A DNA stretch of 64,000 nt from Pseudoselenomonas ruminantium (GCA_902780915.1 CACZHK010000015.1:62001-126000), one strand, 5' to 3'; numbered from the stretch's first letter, positions 9,631-18,941 are shown. Notes: generated by a model from the sequence alone, not told the origin. Program-made: numbers and translations.

Positions 9631-11340
9631 TCAGATAACGGAAAGCTGCCATCCTCCCTGACCGTCCAGCAGGAGTTTTTCCTCATGCTGCCTGAGCAAG
9701 GTGGAGCGATGGCCTACGCTCATAATGCCCAAATCGGGCAGCTCATCTCTCAGGAGGTCATACATTTCCTGCTCCCTGTCCTCGTCAAGGGCAGAAGTGG
9801 CCTCATCAAGGAAGACCCAGCTAGGCTTTGCCAAAAGCACCCGTGCAAAGGCCAGACGCTGCTGCTCGCCCAAGGAGAGGATGCGACTCCAGTCGTCAGT
9901 TTCCCCAAGCTTATCCCTCAAGGAGGCAAGGCCAACCTTCTCCAGCACGCCCTGCAAGGTTCCCCTGTCTGCCGTCACTTCCCCGGGATAGGAAAGGGCC
10001 TGCTCCAGACTGCCCAGAGGCAGATAGGGGCGCTGGGGCAGGAACAGCACCTTATCGGCAGGCAGGGAAAGCCCGCCCTTGCCATAAGGCCAGATGCCGG
10101 CCAGGGTGCGCAGGAGAGTGCTCTTGCCGCAGCCGGAGCTGCCCATGACCAGCACCCTGCTGCCGGCGGCGAAGTCTGCCCCCAGCCCCTGCACCAGTTC
10201 CCTGCCATCCGGCAGAGCCACCGTCAGTTCCTTGAGTGATAGTTCATCCCCGCCATTTTCCTTGCGGCTGACCCCGTTTTCCACTGCGGCCACCTCCTCC
10301 ATATGGCGGCTGAAGGTGCCCAGACGGCGAATGACTGCCGCCAACTGGGCGATGCTGTCATAAGAAGTGACGAAGTAGGAAAGAGCATCCTGCACCCTGC
10401 CAAAGGCAGACAAGGTCTGCATGAAGCCTCCCAGGGCTATGGTGCCTGCAAAATACTGCGGTGCCGCCATCACGATAGGCACGATGACAGCCAGCTGGGC
10501 ATAGCCATTGATGTAGAAGTTCAGCAGCTTCGTCTGGCGCATGAGCTGCCAAAAATTACTGATGACCCTGCCGAACCTCTCCCTGAAGCCCGTCCCCTCA
10601 GGAGCCTCACCGCGATAGAAGGCAATGCTCTCGCTGTTTTCCCGCACACGCATCATGTTGAAGCGGAAATCTGCCTCATATCTCTGCTGGTCAAAATCAA
10701 GGCCGATGAGCCTCTTGCCCACCAGATGGGCAGCGCCGGTGCCCAGAACAGAATAGAGCAGGGAGAACCAGAACATATAGCCATAGATGACGAACTCGTG
10801 TCCCCCGATGGGCACCGTAAGGGCCCCTGAAAGGTTCCAGAGCACCACGGAAAAGGCCCCCAGGGTGGTGAGTTCCTTCAAGAGGCCCACGAAGAGCTGC
10901 AGGGAAAGGCTCACAAACTGATTGATATCCTCGCTGATACGCTGGTCAGGGTTATCCGTGTCACTGCCCAGTACCTGCAGACGGTAGTAGGACTGGTCTG
11001 CCAGCCAGGCAGTGAGATACCTGTCTGTCATCCAGCTGCGCCATTTGATCTGCAGCATCTGCCTGATATAGATGGCATACACCGCGATGATGATATAGAG
11101 CATGGCAAGGCCTGTGAATTGTCCCACCAGTGGCAGGAAACTATCCTCATCATAGCCCTGCAGGGCATTGTAGAAGGTGTTGTACCAATCATTGAGCAGC
11201 ACCAGCAGATACACGGCAGCCAGATTCAGGGCGATGACCACCCCCAGCAGCCCCAGCGCCTTCCACTTCTCCTCTGACTTCCAGTACCCCCGGCACAGAT
11301 GCCAGAAAGTCTTGAAATAGCTGATTTTTTCCCTCTCCAA
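9631..11340 (-). CDS. YddA/SbmA-BacA-type ABC transporter, fused membrane and ATPase domains
   Basis: 569-aa half-transporter of the COG4178 type. An N-terminal membrane domain of about 330 residues with SbmA/BacA-like features (LNDWYNTFYNALQ, NPDQRISEDI) is followed by an ABC ATPase with Walker A GSSGCGKS, signature LSLGEQQR and Walker B WVFLDEATSALDE. The family exports or imports peptides, cobalamin or fatty acyl compounds; the substrate here is unknown. The start is TTG, 9 nt behind AAGGAG. It is monocistronic, with a divergent gene 82 nt away. Confidence 0.9.
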   Translation of the reverse strand: MEREKISYFKTFWHLCRGYWKSEEKWKALGLLGVVIALNLAAVYLLVLLNDWYNTFYNALQGYDEDSFLPLVGQFTGLAMLYIIIAVYAIYIRQMLQIKWRSWMTDRYLTAWLADQSYYRLQVLGSDTDNPDQRISEDINQFVSLSLQLFVGLLKELTTLGAFSVVLWNLSGALTVPIGGHEFVIYGYMFWFSLLYSVLGTGAAHLVGKRLIGLDFDQQRYEADFRFNMMRVRENSESIAFYRGEAPEGTGFRERFGRVISNFWQLMRQTKLLNFYINGYAQLAVIVPIVMAAPQYFAGTIALGGFMQTLSAFGRVQDALSYFVTSYDSIAQLAAVIRRLGTFSRHMEEVAAVENGVSRKENGGDELSLKELTVALPDGRELVQGLGADFAAGSRVLVMGSSGCGKSTLLRTLAGIWPYGKGGLSLPADKVLFLPQRPYLPLGSLEQALSYPGEVTADRGTLQGVLEKVGLASLRDKLGETDDWSRILSLGEQQRLAFARVLLAKPSWVFLDEATSALDEDREQEMYDLLRDELPDLGIMSVGHRSTLLRQHEEKLLLDGQGGWQLSVI

Positions 11341-11422
11341 GAATATCCACTCCTTACCCTTTTCCTGCCTTTATGATAGAATACCTATTGTACTGTACTA
11401 TCTATCCTCCAAGGAGGTTCTT

Positions 11423-12127
11423 ATGATTATCTGTTCCTTAGGGGCACTTGCCCTGATACTTCTTTTCATCCTTTACAAGAAAACCCGCAGCCGCAAGGCT
11501 TTCTACGGCTTTGCCCTCACCATCGCCCTGGCAGGTGCCATCGCCTACTTCGCCTGGCCCGCTGCCCAATCTCCCCAGGAAAGCATCACCGACGAGCAGC
11601 GCTATGCCATCATGCAGGAACAGCAGGTCTTTGCCGCCTGGTACGAAAGCTACCAGAAAGACCTCAACGAGCTGGACAGGAACTGGCAATGGTACCACCA
11701 TATCCTCGAAAGTTTCAAGGAAGACAACATCAGCCTCCAGACCGTCTACTCCCTGCTGAAGCAGCTGGAGCAGGACAGCAACCAGCTGCGCGACCGCATG
11801 GCCGCCCGCAAGGTGCCCCTGGAACTTTCAGACTACACCTACGACCAGACCGCCCAACTGCTCCAAAAGACCAATGACTACGTGAGCGCCCAGTGCCGCG
11901 CCATTTCCCTCACCCGGGCGGCAGCCGACCCGGCCCTGATGCCTGCTGCCGAGCAGCCCCAGCAGAGCCAGCTCCTGCAGACGGTGATGATACGGGAATC
12001 CCCCGTCAAGCTCTTCATCGCCGATGAGATCAGTGCCATCCGCCACCAGCTGGAACTGCCCAAAGAAAGAACTCCCCTGCCGGAGGAAAATGCTCAGAAC
12101 ACCAGCAATCCCCTGCCCTCCCCTTGA
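11423..12127 (+). CDS. Membrane-anchored protein of unknown function
   Basis: 234 aa. Two hydrophobic segments near the N-terminus (about residues 1-17 and 27-46) are followed by a long hydrophilic, helical region rich in Q, E and L (about 55-150), consistent with a coiled-coil domain outside or along the membrane, and a proline-rich tail. AAGGAGG precedes the ATG. No family is recognised. It is divergent from the ABC exporter and convergent with the amino acid permease across a shared terminator. Confidence 0.7.
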   Translation: MIICSLGALALILLFILYKKTRSRKAFYGFALTIALAGAIAYFAWPAAQSPQESITDEQRYAIMQEQQVFAAWYESYQKDLNELDRNWQWYHHILESFKEDNISLQTVYSLLKQLEQDSNQLRDRMAARKVPLELSDYTYDQTAQLLQKTNDYVSAQCRAISLTRAAADPALMPAAEQPQQSQLLQTVMIRESPVKLFIADEISAIRHQLELPKERTPLPEENAQNTSNPLPSP

Positions 12128-12136
12128 GAGAAGGGC

Positions 12137-12185
12137 AAAAAACTGCCGGTCCGTGCCCCAACGAGCACAGGCCGGCAGTTTTTTC
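12137..12185. terminator. Bidirectional intrinsic terminator
   Basis: AAAAAACTGCCGG (12137-12149) pairs with CCGGCAGTTTTTT (12172-12184), giving a T-run on either strand. It serves the plus-strand gene ending at 12127 and the permease ending at 12194. Confidence 0.9.
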
Positions 12186-12193
12186 TATCTCAT

Positions 12194-13525
12194 TTACCTG
12201 ACCACAGCCGCACGTCTGGCCCTCAGGCGGGCCCTCAGGCGATACCAGGCCATAGGCAGCAGCAGCATGGGCACACCGGCGTAGAGAGCTTCACGCAGAT
12301 CAGGGGTGAAGGCCATCACCGCCAGGCAGAAGACCTGAGCCCAGATGCCGAAATGCGTCACGTAAGGGAAGAAGGGTGTCTTGTAGGCCAGCTTCTCCAC
12401 TTCGCCGGCAGCCTCCAGCACGCGGCGGCGCCTGAGCTGGCTCCAGCAGATGGAAATCCAGGCAATAGCCCCCGTAAAGCCAGATACTGCCAAAAGATAA
12501 GTGTAGAGGGCAGAATCAGGATTGAAGGCATACAGGAGAATCACCAGCCAGCAAGTGCAAATGGAAAACACGATTGCATGGGAGGGCATGCCCTTCTTGC
12601 TGATATGGGAAAGCGACCTTGGTGCCATATCCATCTTGCCCAGGGCATAAAGTGCCCTGGCCGCCCCATAGAGGCCGGAATTGGAGCAGGAAATGGCTGC
12701 CGTCAGCACCACCATGGCGAAGATAGCTGCAAAATTATGGAGCCCATACTCAGCCATAGCAGCTGCAAAGACACTTTCCTCCAAGGTAGCCTTATCCCAG
12801 GGCAGGATGCTTATCAGCAAGGTAATGGGGATGATATAGAGCGCAATGATGCGCCAGGTCACATTCCGCACTGCAATGGGGATGCTCTTTTCCGGGCGCT
12901 CGCACTCACCGGCTGCCAGGCCGATGATCTCCGTCCCCTGGAAATTCACCAGGATGATGACCATGGTCATGACAATGGCCCAGTAGCCATTGGGGGCAAA
13001 GCCGCCGCTGCCCAAGAGCACAAGTGAGCCTATATATCCCTGGTCGCCAATCAGCCCCAGGCAGATGAGACCTGCCACCACGCTGAAGGCCACCAGGGCC
13101 ACAATCTTTACCAAAGAAAGCCAGAATTCGCTTTCACCGAACTTGTCTACATGAAAGAGGTTCACGGCTGTCACAATCAAATTCTCCATGATTATGCCCG
13201 CCGCAATCATCTCCGAAGGGACGTAGGAAACCCAGGTAAGCCAGTAAGCCCAGCCCACCCCGCAGGCCCAGGTAGGGGAAATATTGTCCCGGGCGTAGTT
13301 GACAAAGGAACCGGAAATGGGCTTTTCCACTGCCAGCTCCGCCAGGCACAGCATGACGCACAGCACGATGAGCCCTCCCAAAAGATAGGCAAGTATCGCT
13401 GCCGGGCCAGCCTGCTCCAGCACATACCCCGTGCCAAGGAAATAACCACTGCCTATGACTCCCCCCAGGGAAATCAGCTGCAAATGGCGGTTCTTCAGCC
13501 CTCTGTTCATTTTCGACTCGTTCAT
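12194..13525 (-). CDS. APC-family amino acid permease
   Basis: Secondary amino acid transporter with about 12 membrane helices. The first helix carries the family motif SLGGVIGSGYFLGTG, and later segments (LVNFQGTEIIGLAAGECERPEKSIP) are typical of the AAT/GABA-permease branch. The substrate cannot be read from sequence. The start is uncertain: the frame is open to 13576. The ATG at 13525 (MNESKMNRGLKNRH) has GAGG only 2 nt away, and the ATG at 13510 has none; homologues usually begin near RGLKNRHLQ. It is convergent with the upstream hypothetical gene. Confidence 0.9.
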   Translation of the reverse strand: MNESKMNRGLKNRHLQLISLGGVIGSGYFLGTGYVLEQAGPAAILAYLLGGLIVLCVMLCLAELAVEKPISGSFVNYARDNISPTWACGVGWAYWLTWVSYVPSEMIAAGIIMENLIVTAVNLFHVDKFGESEFWLSLVKIVALVAFSVVAGLICLGLIGDQGYIGSLVLLGSGGFAPNGYWAIVMTMVIILVNFQGTEIIGLAAGECERPEKSIPIAVRNVTWRIIALYIIPITLLISILPWDKATLEESVFAAAMAEYGLHNFAAIFAMVVLTAAISCSNSGLYGAARALYALGKMDMAPRSLSHISKKGMPSHAIVFSICTCWLVILLYAFNPDSALYTYLLAVSGFTGAIAWISICWSQLRRRRVLEAAGEVEKLAYKTPFFPYVTHFGIWAQVFCLAVMAFTPDLREALYAGVPMLLLPMAWYRLRARLRARRAAVVR

Positions 13526-13743
13526 GGCCTCATTAACACAACCTTTCCAGCCCCGCTGCTGTAATGCGTCTTGCATGCCGGAAAATTCCGGTCATCCGCG
13601 GGACTTAAACTGAAGAGATAAAATTCTCCCCTCAAGAATACTACAAAAGGGGAGCAAATACTATAGTTTTGAAAAATTTTATCATGGCAATTTCCTGTCC
13701 TATAAGTTATGATACCAATATATATCCAATCAGGGAGGCACTT

Positions 13744-14385
13744 ATGGAAACTTACCGCACCATAGAGGAAAAAGACGATAGCATCGAGACTCTTTACGAG
13801 ATACAGAAATCCAAGTTCATCACCCACCTGCGCCATGTAGACAGCGAAGAGGAAGCCCGGGAATTCATCCAGTCCATGAAAAAGCGCTATTACGATGCCC
13901 GCCACAACTGCTCTGCCTACATCCTGGGGGAGCGCGGGGACAAGCAGAAGTCCAACGACGACGGGGAGCCGGGAGGTACGGCAGGTGCCCCCATCCTGGA
14001 GGCTATAAAGCAAAATAACCTCACTGACATCGCAGTGGTGGTCACCCGCTACTTCGGCGGCATCAAACTGGGGGCTGGCGGGCTTATCCGCGCCTACAGC
14101 CATGCTGCCGTACTCGGCCTTGAGGCTGCTACGAAGCTTGAGATAACTCCCTTTCAGGAAATCTGCGTCACCCTCAGCTATGACCTGCTGGCAACAGTTG
14201 AAAATTACCTGCGAAAGGAATCCATCCGCACCGGGGAAACGGAGTACGCAGAAAATGTCACCATCCCTCTCCTGCTCCCCCCTGCCGAAGCAGAGCAGCG
14301 GCTGGCCGAACTCACCGACCTGACCTCAGCCAGGTTCACGCACAAAAAAGGCAGGCTCGTAAGCCTGCCCCTCAAGGTCGAATAA
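13744..14385 (+). CDS. YigZ/IMPACT family protein
   Basis: 213-aa protein of the UPF0029/IMPACT family, which is widespread but of uncertain role (linked to translation control in eukaryotes). The N-terminal IMPACT domain shows the conserved core AYILGERGDKQKSNDDGEPGGTAGAPIL and VTRYFGGIKLGAGGLIRAY, followed by a DUF1949-type alpha/beta domain. The ATG at 13744 is chosen over an in-frame upstream candidate at 13669 because GGGAGG lies just before it. Its stop directly abuts the stop of the convergent binding-protein gene. Confidence 0.93.
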   Translation: METYRTIEEKDDSIETLYEIQKSKFITHLRHVDSEEEAREFIQSMKKRYYDARHNCSAYILGERGDKQKSNDDGEPGGTAGAPILEAIKQNNLTDIAVVVTRYFGGIKLGAGGLIRAYSHAAVLGLEAATKLEITPFQEICVTLSYDLLATVENYLRKESIRTGETEYAENVTIPLLLPPAEAEQRLAELTDLTSARFTHKKGRLVSLPLKVE

Positions 14386-15192
14386 TCATTTAGTGATATT
14401 CTTGCCGAACCACTTCTCGGAAATCTTGCCCATGGTGCCATCGGCCTTCATGTCATTGAGAACCTTCTGCACCTCATCCCTGAGGGCCTGGTTATCCTTG
14501 GCAAAGCCGATGCCAAAGGTGCTCACAGGGCCAACGGCCACATCCACGGCATCAATCTTGTCGGCATGCTTGCTCATGTAGTAGCGGCCCACAATCTCAT
14601 CGCCCACTACGGCGTCGATGCGCCCATTCTCCAGATCCATGAAAGCAGACACGAAGTCGGAATACTTCTTGACTTCCTTCACATCCTTCTTGAAGAAATC
14701 ATTGCCGTCCATGTATTCCTCGGAAGTGCTGGCGCTCTGGGTGCCAACCACCTTGCCAGCCAGGCTCTTCTCATCTTTGATGGAGGTTTCACCCTTCTTC
14801 ACGAAGATAATCTGGCGGTTATCCATGTAGGGGTCGGAGAAGAGCATATTCTCCTTGCGCTTCTCGGTGATATCCAGGCCATTCCAGAGCACATCCACGC
14901 GGCCGCTCTTGAGTTCGGCCTCCTTGCTGGACCAGTCGATGGCCTTGAACTCCACCTCGCGGCCCAGGCGCTTGGTTGCCTCCTTGGCCAGGTCAATGTC
15001 GAAGCCCGTGATCTGCCCATCCTCGCCCTTGAAGCCCATGGGCGGGAAGTTGTCATCAAGGCCCACCACGATGGCCTTGCCTGCAGAAGCAGCGGAAGAA
15101 CCAGAACTCGAAGCATTCTGCTGCCCGCCGCAGCCTGCCGCCACCATCATCATAGCTGCCATGCCCGCAGCCAGCAATCTCTGCCATTTCAT
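14386..15192 (-). CDS. Amino acid ABC transporter substrate-binding lipoprotein
   Basis: 268-aa SBP family 3 protein. The lipoprotein signal peptide ends in the lipobox AAGC (MMMVAAGCGGQQ), so the mature protein is lipid-anchored outside the cytoplasmic membrane. The bilobed domain has VVGLDDNFPPMGFKGEDGQITGFDIDL and a C-terminal TMGKISEKWFGKN. The likely ligand is a polar amino acid; no permease or ATPase gene is adjacent. The ATG at 15192 is preferred because GGGAG lies 9 nt upstream; two further in-frame ATGs lie above it. It is convergent with yigZ with no spacer. Confidence 0.92.
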   Translation of the reverse strand: MKWQRLLAAGMAAMMMVAAGCGGQQNASSSGSSAASAGKAIVVGLDDNFPPMGFKGEDGQITGFDIDLAKEATKRLGREVEFKAIDWSSKEAELKSGRVDVLWNGLDITEKRKENMLFSDPYMDNRQIIFVKKGETSIKDEKSLAGKVVGTQSASTSEEYMDGNDFFKKDVKEVKKYSDFVSAFMDLENGRIDAVVGDEIVGRYYMSKHADKIDAVDVAVGPVSTFGIGFAKDNQALRDEVQKVLNDMKADGTMGKISEKWFGKNITK

Positions 15193-15282
15193 AAACATCG
15201 CTCCCATCTCTTACTTTATCATATTAAAGCACTAATATGGATTCATTATACATAATAGTTGCAACATTGTCAAGAAATACAC

Positions 15283-15309
15283 GAAAATAAACCGGTCATT
15301 GATGACCGG
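15283..15309 (-). terminator. Intrinsic terminator after the beta-glucoside operon
   Basis: CCGGTCAT/ATGACCGG (15292-15309) followed on the minus strand by TTTATTTTC, 23 nt past the GH1 stop. Confidence 0.8.
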
Positions 15310-15331
15310 CTCATTTTCATTTCCTCACTTA

Positions 15332-16732
15332 TCAGAAACCATTCTGCTCGATGACCTTTTTCATCCAGTACCCTGATTTCTTGACAGTCTTCTTCTGGGT
15401 CGCCAGATCTACAGCAATGAAGCCATAGCGATTCTTATAGGCATTCTTCCAGGACCAGCAATCTATAGGTGTCCACATATGGTAGCCAAAGCAATTGGAG
15501 CCTTCCGCTATGCCCTTGTGCAGCCAGGCCAGATGCTCTTCCAGGAACTCGATGCGATAGTCATCCTCTATGAAACCATCCTGATTGCAGAATCTCTCTT
15601 CCCCTTCTACCCCCATGCCATTTTCTGAGATGAACCACGGGATATTGCCATACTTTTCCTTCATGTTGATGGCTATATCGTAAATTGCACGGGGATAAAT
15701 TTCCCAGCCGCGATAAGGATTCATGCGCGCCTCCGGATCCTCGTACTCCTCGAAGTACTTTTCCGGCAGCCAGCCGCCTGACTGATCGAAAGCCGTCTCC
15801 CTGGCTTTGGCCCTGAAAGGATGATAATAATTCACTCCCAGGAAGTCCACGGTATTCTCCCGTATCACCTCCAATTCCTCGGACAGGGACTCCCAAAGCA
15901 CGCCATCCTTCTCCAGGATGGAAACCAATTTCTCCGGGAAATGTCCCTTGAGGGCAGGCTCCAGGAAGAGATTGTTTTTGAAATCTTCGGCAAACTCAGC
16001 TGCCCTCACATCCTCTTCGCTGCCAGAGCGCGGATAAGCAGGTGTCAGATTAAGCACTATGCCGATCCTGCCGCCCTGCCTGCCGCAAGCCGAATCACGG
16101 AAGGCTTTGATGGCTTTGGCTGAGGCCAGGTTGAGATTGTATATTACCTGGCAGGCTTTCTTCCCGTCCACCAAGTTGGGGTAGTGGAACTGATAAAGGT
16201 ACTCGCCCTCTGCCACCACCATAGGTTCGTTGAAAGTCACCCAGTCTTTCACCAGATCTCCAAACAGGGCAAAGCATTTCCGGGCGAAGATGACGAAGAG
16301 CTCCACCACCTGCCTGGATTCCCAGCCACCATATTTCTCATAAAGTTCCACCGGCAAGTCAAAATGGTGCAGATTGATGATGGGGCGAATCCCCTGGCGG
16401 ATAAATTCCTCCAGCATGGCACGATAGAACCCAACAGCCTCCTCGTCAGTCTCCCCGGTCTCAAAATCCTTCATCAGCCGTGTCCACTGGATGGAGGTAC
16501 GCACGGAATTCAGCCCGATTTCCTTCATCAAGGCTATATCACGCACATAATCGTTATAAAAATTTGAGGTGACATCGGGCCCTACGCCGCCCCAGAAGGC
16601 TTCCGGCTCCGTATCATACCAATAGTCAAATACATTGCGGTGCAGCTTGTGGAAGCGCCCTTCTGTCTGAGGGCCGGAGGTAGCAGCCCCCCACCAAAAT
16701 CCCTTGGGGAATTCATGCTTCATGGAACTCAT
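15332..16732 (-). CDS. 6-phospho-beta-glucosidase, GH1
   Basis: 466-aa family 1 glycosidase. The acid/base is Glu169 in VTFNEP and the nucleophile is Glu370 in ISENGMG; the N-terminal GFWWGAATSGPQTEG is also typical. Because it is translationally coupled to a lactose/cellobiose-type PTS (its ATG overlaps the IIA stop as ATGA), the substrate is most likely a phosphorylated beta-glucoside such as cellobiose-6-phosphate. A second ATG three codons in (16723) has equal claim as start. It is the last gene of the operon IIB-IIC-IIA-GH1. Confidence 0.93.
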   Translation of the reverse strand: MSSMKHEFPKGFWWGAATSGPQTEGRFHKLHRNVFDYWYDTEPEAFWGGVGPDVTSNFYNDYVRDIALMKEIGLNSVRTSIQWTRLMKDFETGETDEEAVGFYRAMLEEFIRQGIRPIINLHHFDLPVELYEKYGGWESRQVVELFVIFARKCFALFGDLVKDWVTFNEPMVVAEGEYLYQFHYPNLVDGKKACQVIYNLNLASAKAIKAFRDSACGRQGGRIGIVLNLTPAYPRSGSEEDVRAAEFAEDFKNNLFLEPALKGHFPEKLVSILEKDGVLWESLSEELEVIRENTVDFLGVNYYHPFRAKARETAFDQSGGWLPEKYFEEYEDPEARMNPYRGWEIYPRAIYDIAINMKEKYGNIPWFISENGMGVEGEERFCNQDGFIEDDYRIEFLEEHLAWLHKGIAEGSNCFGYHMWTPIDCWSWKNAYKNRYGFIAVDLATQKKTVKKSGYWMKKVIEQNGF

Positions 16733-17052
16733 CCCTTCTTGCCAAGATTCTCATACATATCCACCATCAGCTGCGCCATATCCCGCACAGCCAGGGCCGT
16801 CATGAAATGATCCTGGGCGTGGATGAGCAGGATGGATTTTTCCACCGGCTGGCCGTCACACTCTGCAGAGATCATGGCCGTCTGGATATCATGGGCTTCG
16901 CCTATCTCCTGGCCGGCCTCCTTGATCTTTGCCCGGGCGCCGCTGACATCTCCCGTCCTCAGAAGATCCCGCACAGCTTCTATGACCATAGAGCGTCCGT
17001 TCCCTGCGTGAAGGATCAGTTGCATGGACTGTTCTACCGTCTTTTCATCCAT
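16729..17052 (-). CDS. PTS lactose/cellobiose-family IIA component
   Basis: 107-aa trimeric IIA protein passing phosphate from HPr to IIB. The phosphorylated histidine is His78 in LLIHAQDHFM, the position known for this family. The ATG at 17052 lies 2 nt after the IIC stop and 8 nt behind GGAGGAG; an in-frame TTG two codons earlier is too close to that site. The gene overlaps the GH1 start by 4 nt. Confidence 0.95.
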   Translation of the reverse strand: MDEKTVEQSMQLILHAGNGRSMVIEAVRDLLRTGDVSGARAKIKEAGQEIGEAHDIQTAMISAECDGQPVEKSILLIHAQDHFMTALAVRDMAQLMVDMYENLGKKG

Positions 17053-17054
17053 TG

Positions 17055-18398
17055 TCAAGACTCCTCCTCATCTATCTCTTCATCCTTCATCTTATTGGCC
17101 GCAATGACAAAGGGAGCGTAAATCACGATATCCATCAGCAGCCACACCAGCTGCAGCACCCCGCCCATCACCGAGCCTGTGCCTATGGTACCGCCAAAGA
17201 AAAGCGGCATCGTCCAGGGAACCACATACTTGAACACCGGCACCAGCCCTGCAGAAATTGCCAGCCAGCCTACCACAGTATTGGCCAGAGGAGCCAGTAT
17301 ATAAGGCACCAGCAGGATGGGATTGAGCACAATGGGCAAGCCGAAAGCAATGGGTTCCTGAATATTGAAGAGCATAGCTGGGAAGCCCAGCTTTGCCACC
17401 GCCCTCCAGCTGTCACGCTTGGAAAAGAGGAAAATAGCTATCAGCAGCCCCATGATGTGCATGAGCCCCGCCTCGAAAAAGCCGTTGCTGAATATATAGG
17501 CGGCATCCCCGGCCTGATTGGCCAGCTGGGCAGGCATATACACCATGTTCTGTATGGCAGCCGTAACATTGTGCCCATGTATGCCAAACCACCAGAAAAA
17601 CCAGACAATGCCCTGATACAGGATAGAGAAGCCAATGCCCTGGGAGAATCCCATCAGTGGCGCCTGAATTACAGCATAGATAAGGTCATTCAGAGCCTTC
17701 TTGTCCAGGAACTGGGCCTGGGACAAAATCGTGGCGAACACCGTGAACAGCGATAAAGTTATGAAGACCGGCACCAGCACAGCGAATGACTTGGACACGG
17801 CAGGGGGTACGGTATCCGGCATCTTGATGCGTATCTTCTCATTCTTGGACAGCTTCACGAAGAGCCAGGACGCCGCCGTGGCCACGATGATCGAAGTCAG
17901 CACAGCTTTATTGCCGAAATAGTCCAGGCTGAAAGCTCCCATGACATCGCCTGCCTTGCCGGTCACCTGCTGGGGAGTCATGATGATGAAAGCACCCATA
18001 GAGGTAAGGGCTGTAGCAAACTTGTCACCGCCCCAGATTCCTCCCAGGCGATAGGAAAAAGCTGCCACCAGCAAAAAAGAGAAAATGCCAAAACCCACGG
18101 TCACCACATTGTTGCAGAGGCCCTGCAGCATCTGCATGACAGCCACGAAGCCCGAAGCCTTGTAAGCTTCACCGGACAGCCCCGTGAGAGCCTGCCCCAG
18201 ATTCAGGCCATCCTCGCCCATGATCGTGCCCCAGGGATCCAGCACCACCCACTCAATGATGCCGAAGAAGGAACCCACGATAATGAAGGGCAGCAGCATG
18301 GAGAACGCATCACGCATGGCCAGGAGATACCGATTGCCGGAAATCCTGTTTGCCAGCGGCATCATGACCTGCTCAAATCTTGAGATAACGGAATCCAT
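17055..18398 (-). CDS. PTS cellobiose-family IIC permease
   Basis: 447-aa membrane component of a lactose/cellobiose PTS, with about ten hydrophobic segments. The motifs NIQEPIAFGLPIVLNP and WWFGIHGHNV are characteristic of EIIC-Lac/Cel and include the substrate-binding glutamate and histidine. AGGAGG lies 9 nt before the ATG. It imports and phosphorylates a beta-glucoside together with the adjacent IIB and IIA. An 88-nt spacer with a GCTGGC/GCCAGC hairpin separates it from IIB, which may tune relative expression. Confidence 0.95.
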   Translation of the reverse strand: MDSVISRFEQVMMPLANRISGNRYLLAMRDAFSMLLPFIIVGSFFGIIEWVVLDPWGTIMGEDGLNLGQALTGLSGEAYKASGFVAVMQMLQGLCNNVVTVGFGIFSFLLVAAFSYRLGGIWGGDKFATALTSMGAFIIMTPQQVTGKAGDVMGAFSLDYFGNKAVLTSIIVATAASWLFVKLSKNEKIRIKMPDTVPPAVSKSFAVLVPVFITLSLFTVFATILSQAQFLDKKALNDLIYAVIQAPLMGFSQGIGFSILYQGIVWFFWWFGIHGHNVTAAIQNMVYMPAQLANQAGDAAYIFSNGFFEAGLMHIMGLLIAIFLFSKRDSWRAVAKLGFPAMLFNIQEPIAFGLPIVLNPILLVPYILAPLANTVVGWLAISAGLVPVFKYVVPWTMPLFFGGTIGTGSVMGGVLQLVWLLMDIVIYAPFVIAANKMKDEEIDEEES

Positions 18399-18486
18399 CG
18401 TTCATCCTCCTAAAGATGCTTTGCAGGGAGGGACTGGCAGCGCCAGCCTTGGTCGCCGCACAATCCCTCTGCCTGAAAATAACAGT

Positions 18487-18789
18487 TCACCCCACCAGCT
18501 TCAGGGCCTTATCCAGTACCTTTTCGCCTCTGATCATGCCGTAATCCCTCATATCTATGACTTCCACGGGGCATTTGCCGGCCACAATCTTTTTCACATC
18601 CTCCAGCATATGGCGGATCTGGGGACCCAGGAGCACCACATCTGCCGTATCAGCCTTCTGATCCAGCACCTCCACAGAAAAGGCCTCGATATGCGCATCC
18701 GCCAGCCCTTTCTTCTCTGCTGCCTCCTCCATCTTCTTCACCAGAATGGAAGTAGACATCCCCGCATTGCATACCAGATAAATGTTCAT
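18487..18789 (-). CDS. PTS cellobiose-family IIB component
   Basis: 100-aa cytoplasmic IIB protein. The phosphocysteine is Cys8 in LVCNAGMSTSILV, the P-loop of this family. It is the first gene of the beta-glucoside operon and is read from a near-consensus promoter in the 220-nt region shared with the divergent GntR gene. Confidence 0.95.
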   Translation of the reverse strand: MNIYLVCNAGMSTSILVKKMEEAAEKKGLADAHIEAFSVEVLDQKADTADVVLLGPQIRHMLEDVKKIVAGKCPVEVIDMRDYGMIRGEKVLDKALKLVG

Positions 18790-18845
18790 GATAATTCTCC
18801 TTCCTGAATAGCCGGAATCCCTGCGGCCTTCACCGCTATGACTGT

Positions 18846-18875
18846 ATTATATTCCTTTTCTTATAACTTTGTCAA
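18846..18875 (-). promoter_or_regulatory. Sigma-70-type promoter of the beta-glucoside PTS operon
   Basis: On the minus strand a perfect TTGACA (18870-18875) is followed after 18 nt by a perfect TATAAT (18846-18851). It points at the IIB gene and abuts the palindrome at 18874-18895. Confidence 0.85.
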
Positions 18876-18895
18876 TAAAAGATATATCTTTTATT
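18874..18895. promoter_or_regulatory. Palindromic operator, probable GntR site 1
   Basis: A perfect 22-bp palindrome centred on GATATATC, with outer arms AATAAAA/TTTTATT. It lies directly against the -35 of the PTS promoter. A second GATATATC lies 41 bp away. The adjacent GntR/UTRA gene is the obvious binder; this is inferred, not shown. Confidence 0.7.
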
Positions 18896-18911
18896 TTATA
18901 AAACATCGCTA

Positions 18912-18941
18912 TTGACAAAAGGATATATCATATTTTATCAT
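18912..18941 (+). promoter_or_regulatory. Promoter of gntR with embedded operator-like site 2
   Basis: TTGACA (18912-18917), 18 nt, TATCAT (18936-18941) on the plus strand. The spacer contains GATATATC (18922-18929) flanked by AAAAG and ATATTTT, a less perfect version of site 1. Binding here would block the regulator's own promoter, giving autoregulation. Confidence 0.65.

Noticed and set aside
13577-13743. Possible T-box or riboswitch upstream of the amino acid permease (hairpins CCGGAA/TTCCGG and CTCCCC/GGGGAG)
   Set aside because: No T-box signature or specifier-loop pattern, and no terminator/antiterminator pair could be drawn.
16729-18789. Assigning the PTS specifically to lactose
   Set aside because: The IIA, IIB and IIC belong to the shared lactose/cellobiose family; separate IIB and IIC genes and the GH1 partner favour a beta-glucoside, but the sugar cannot be fixed from sequence.
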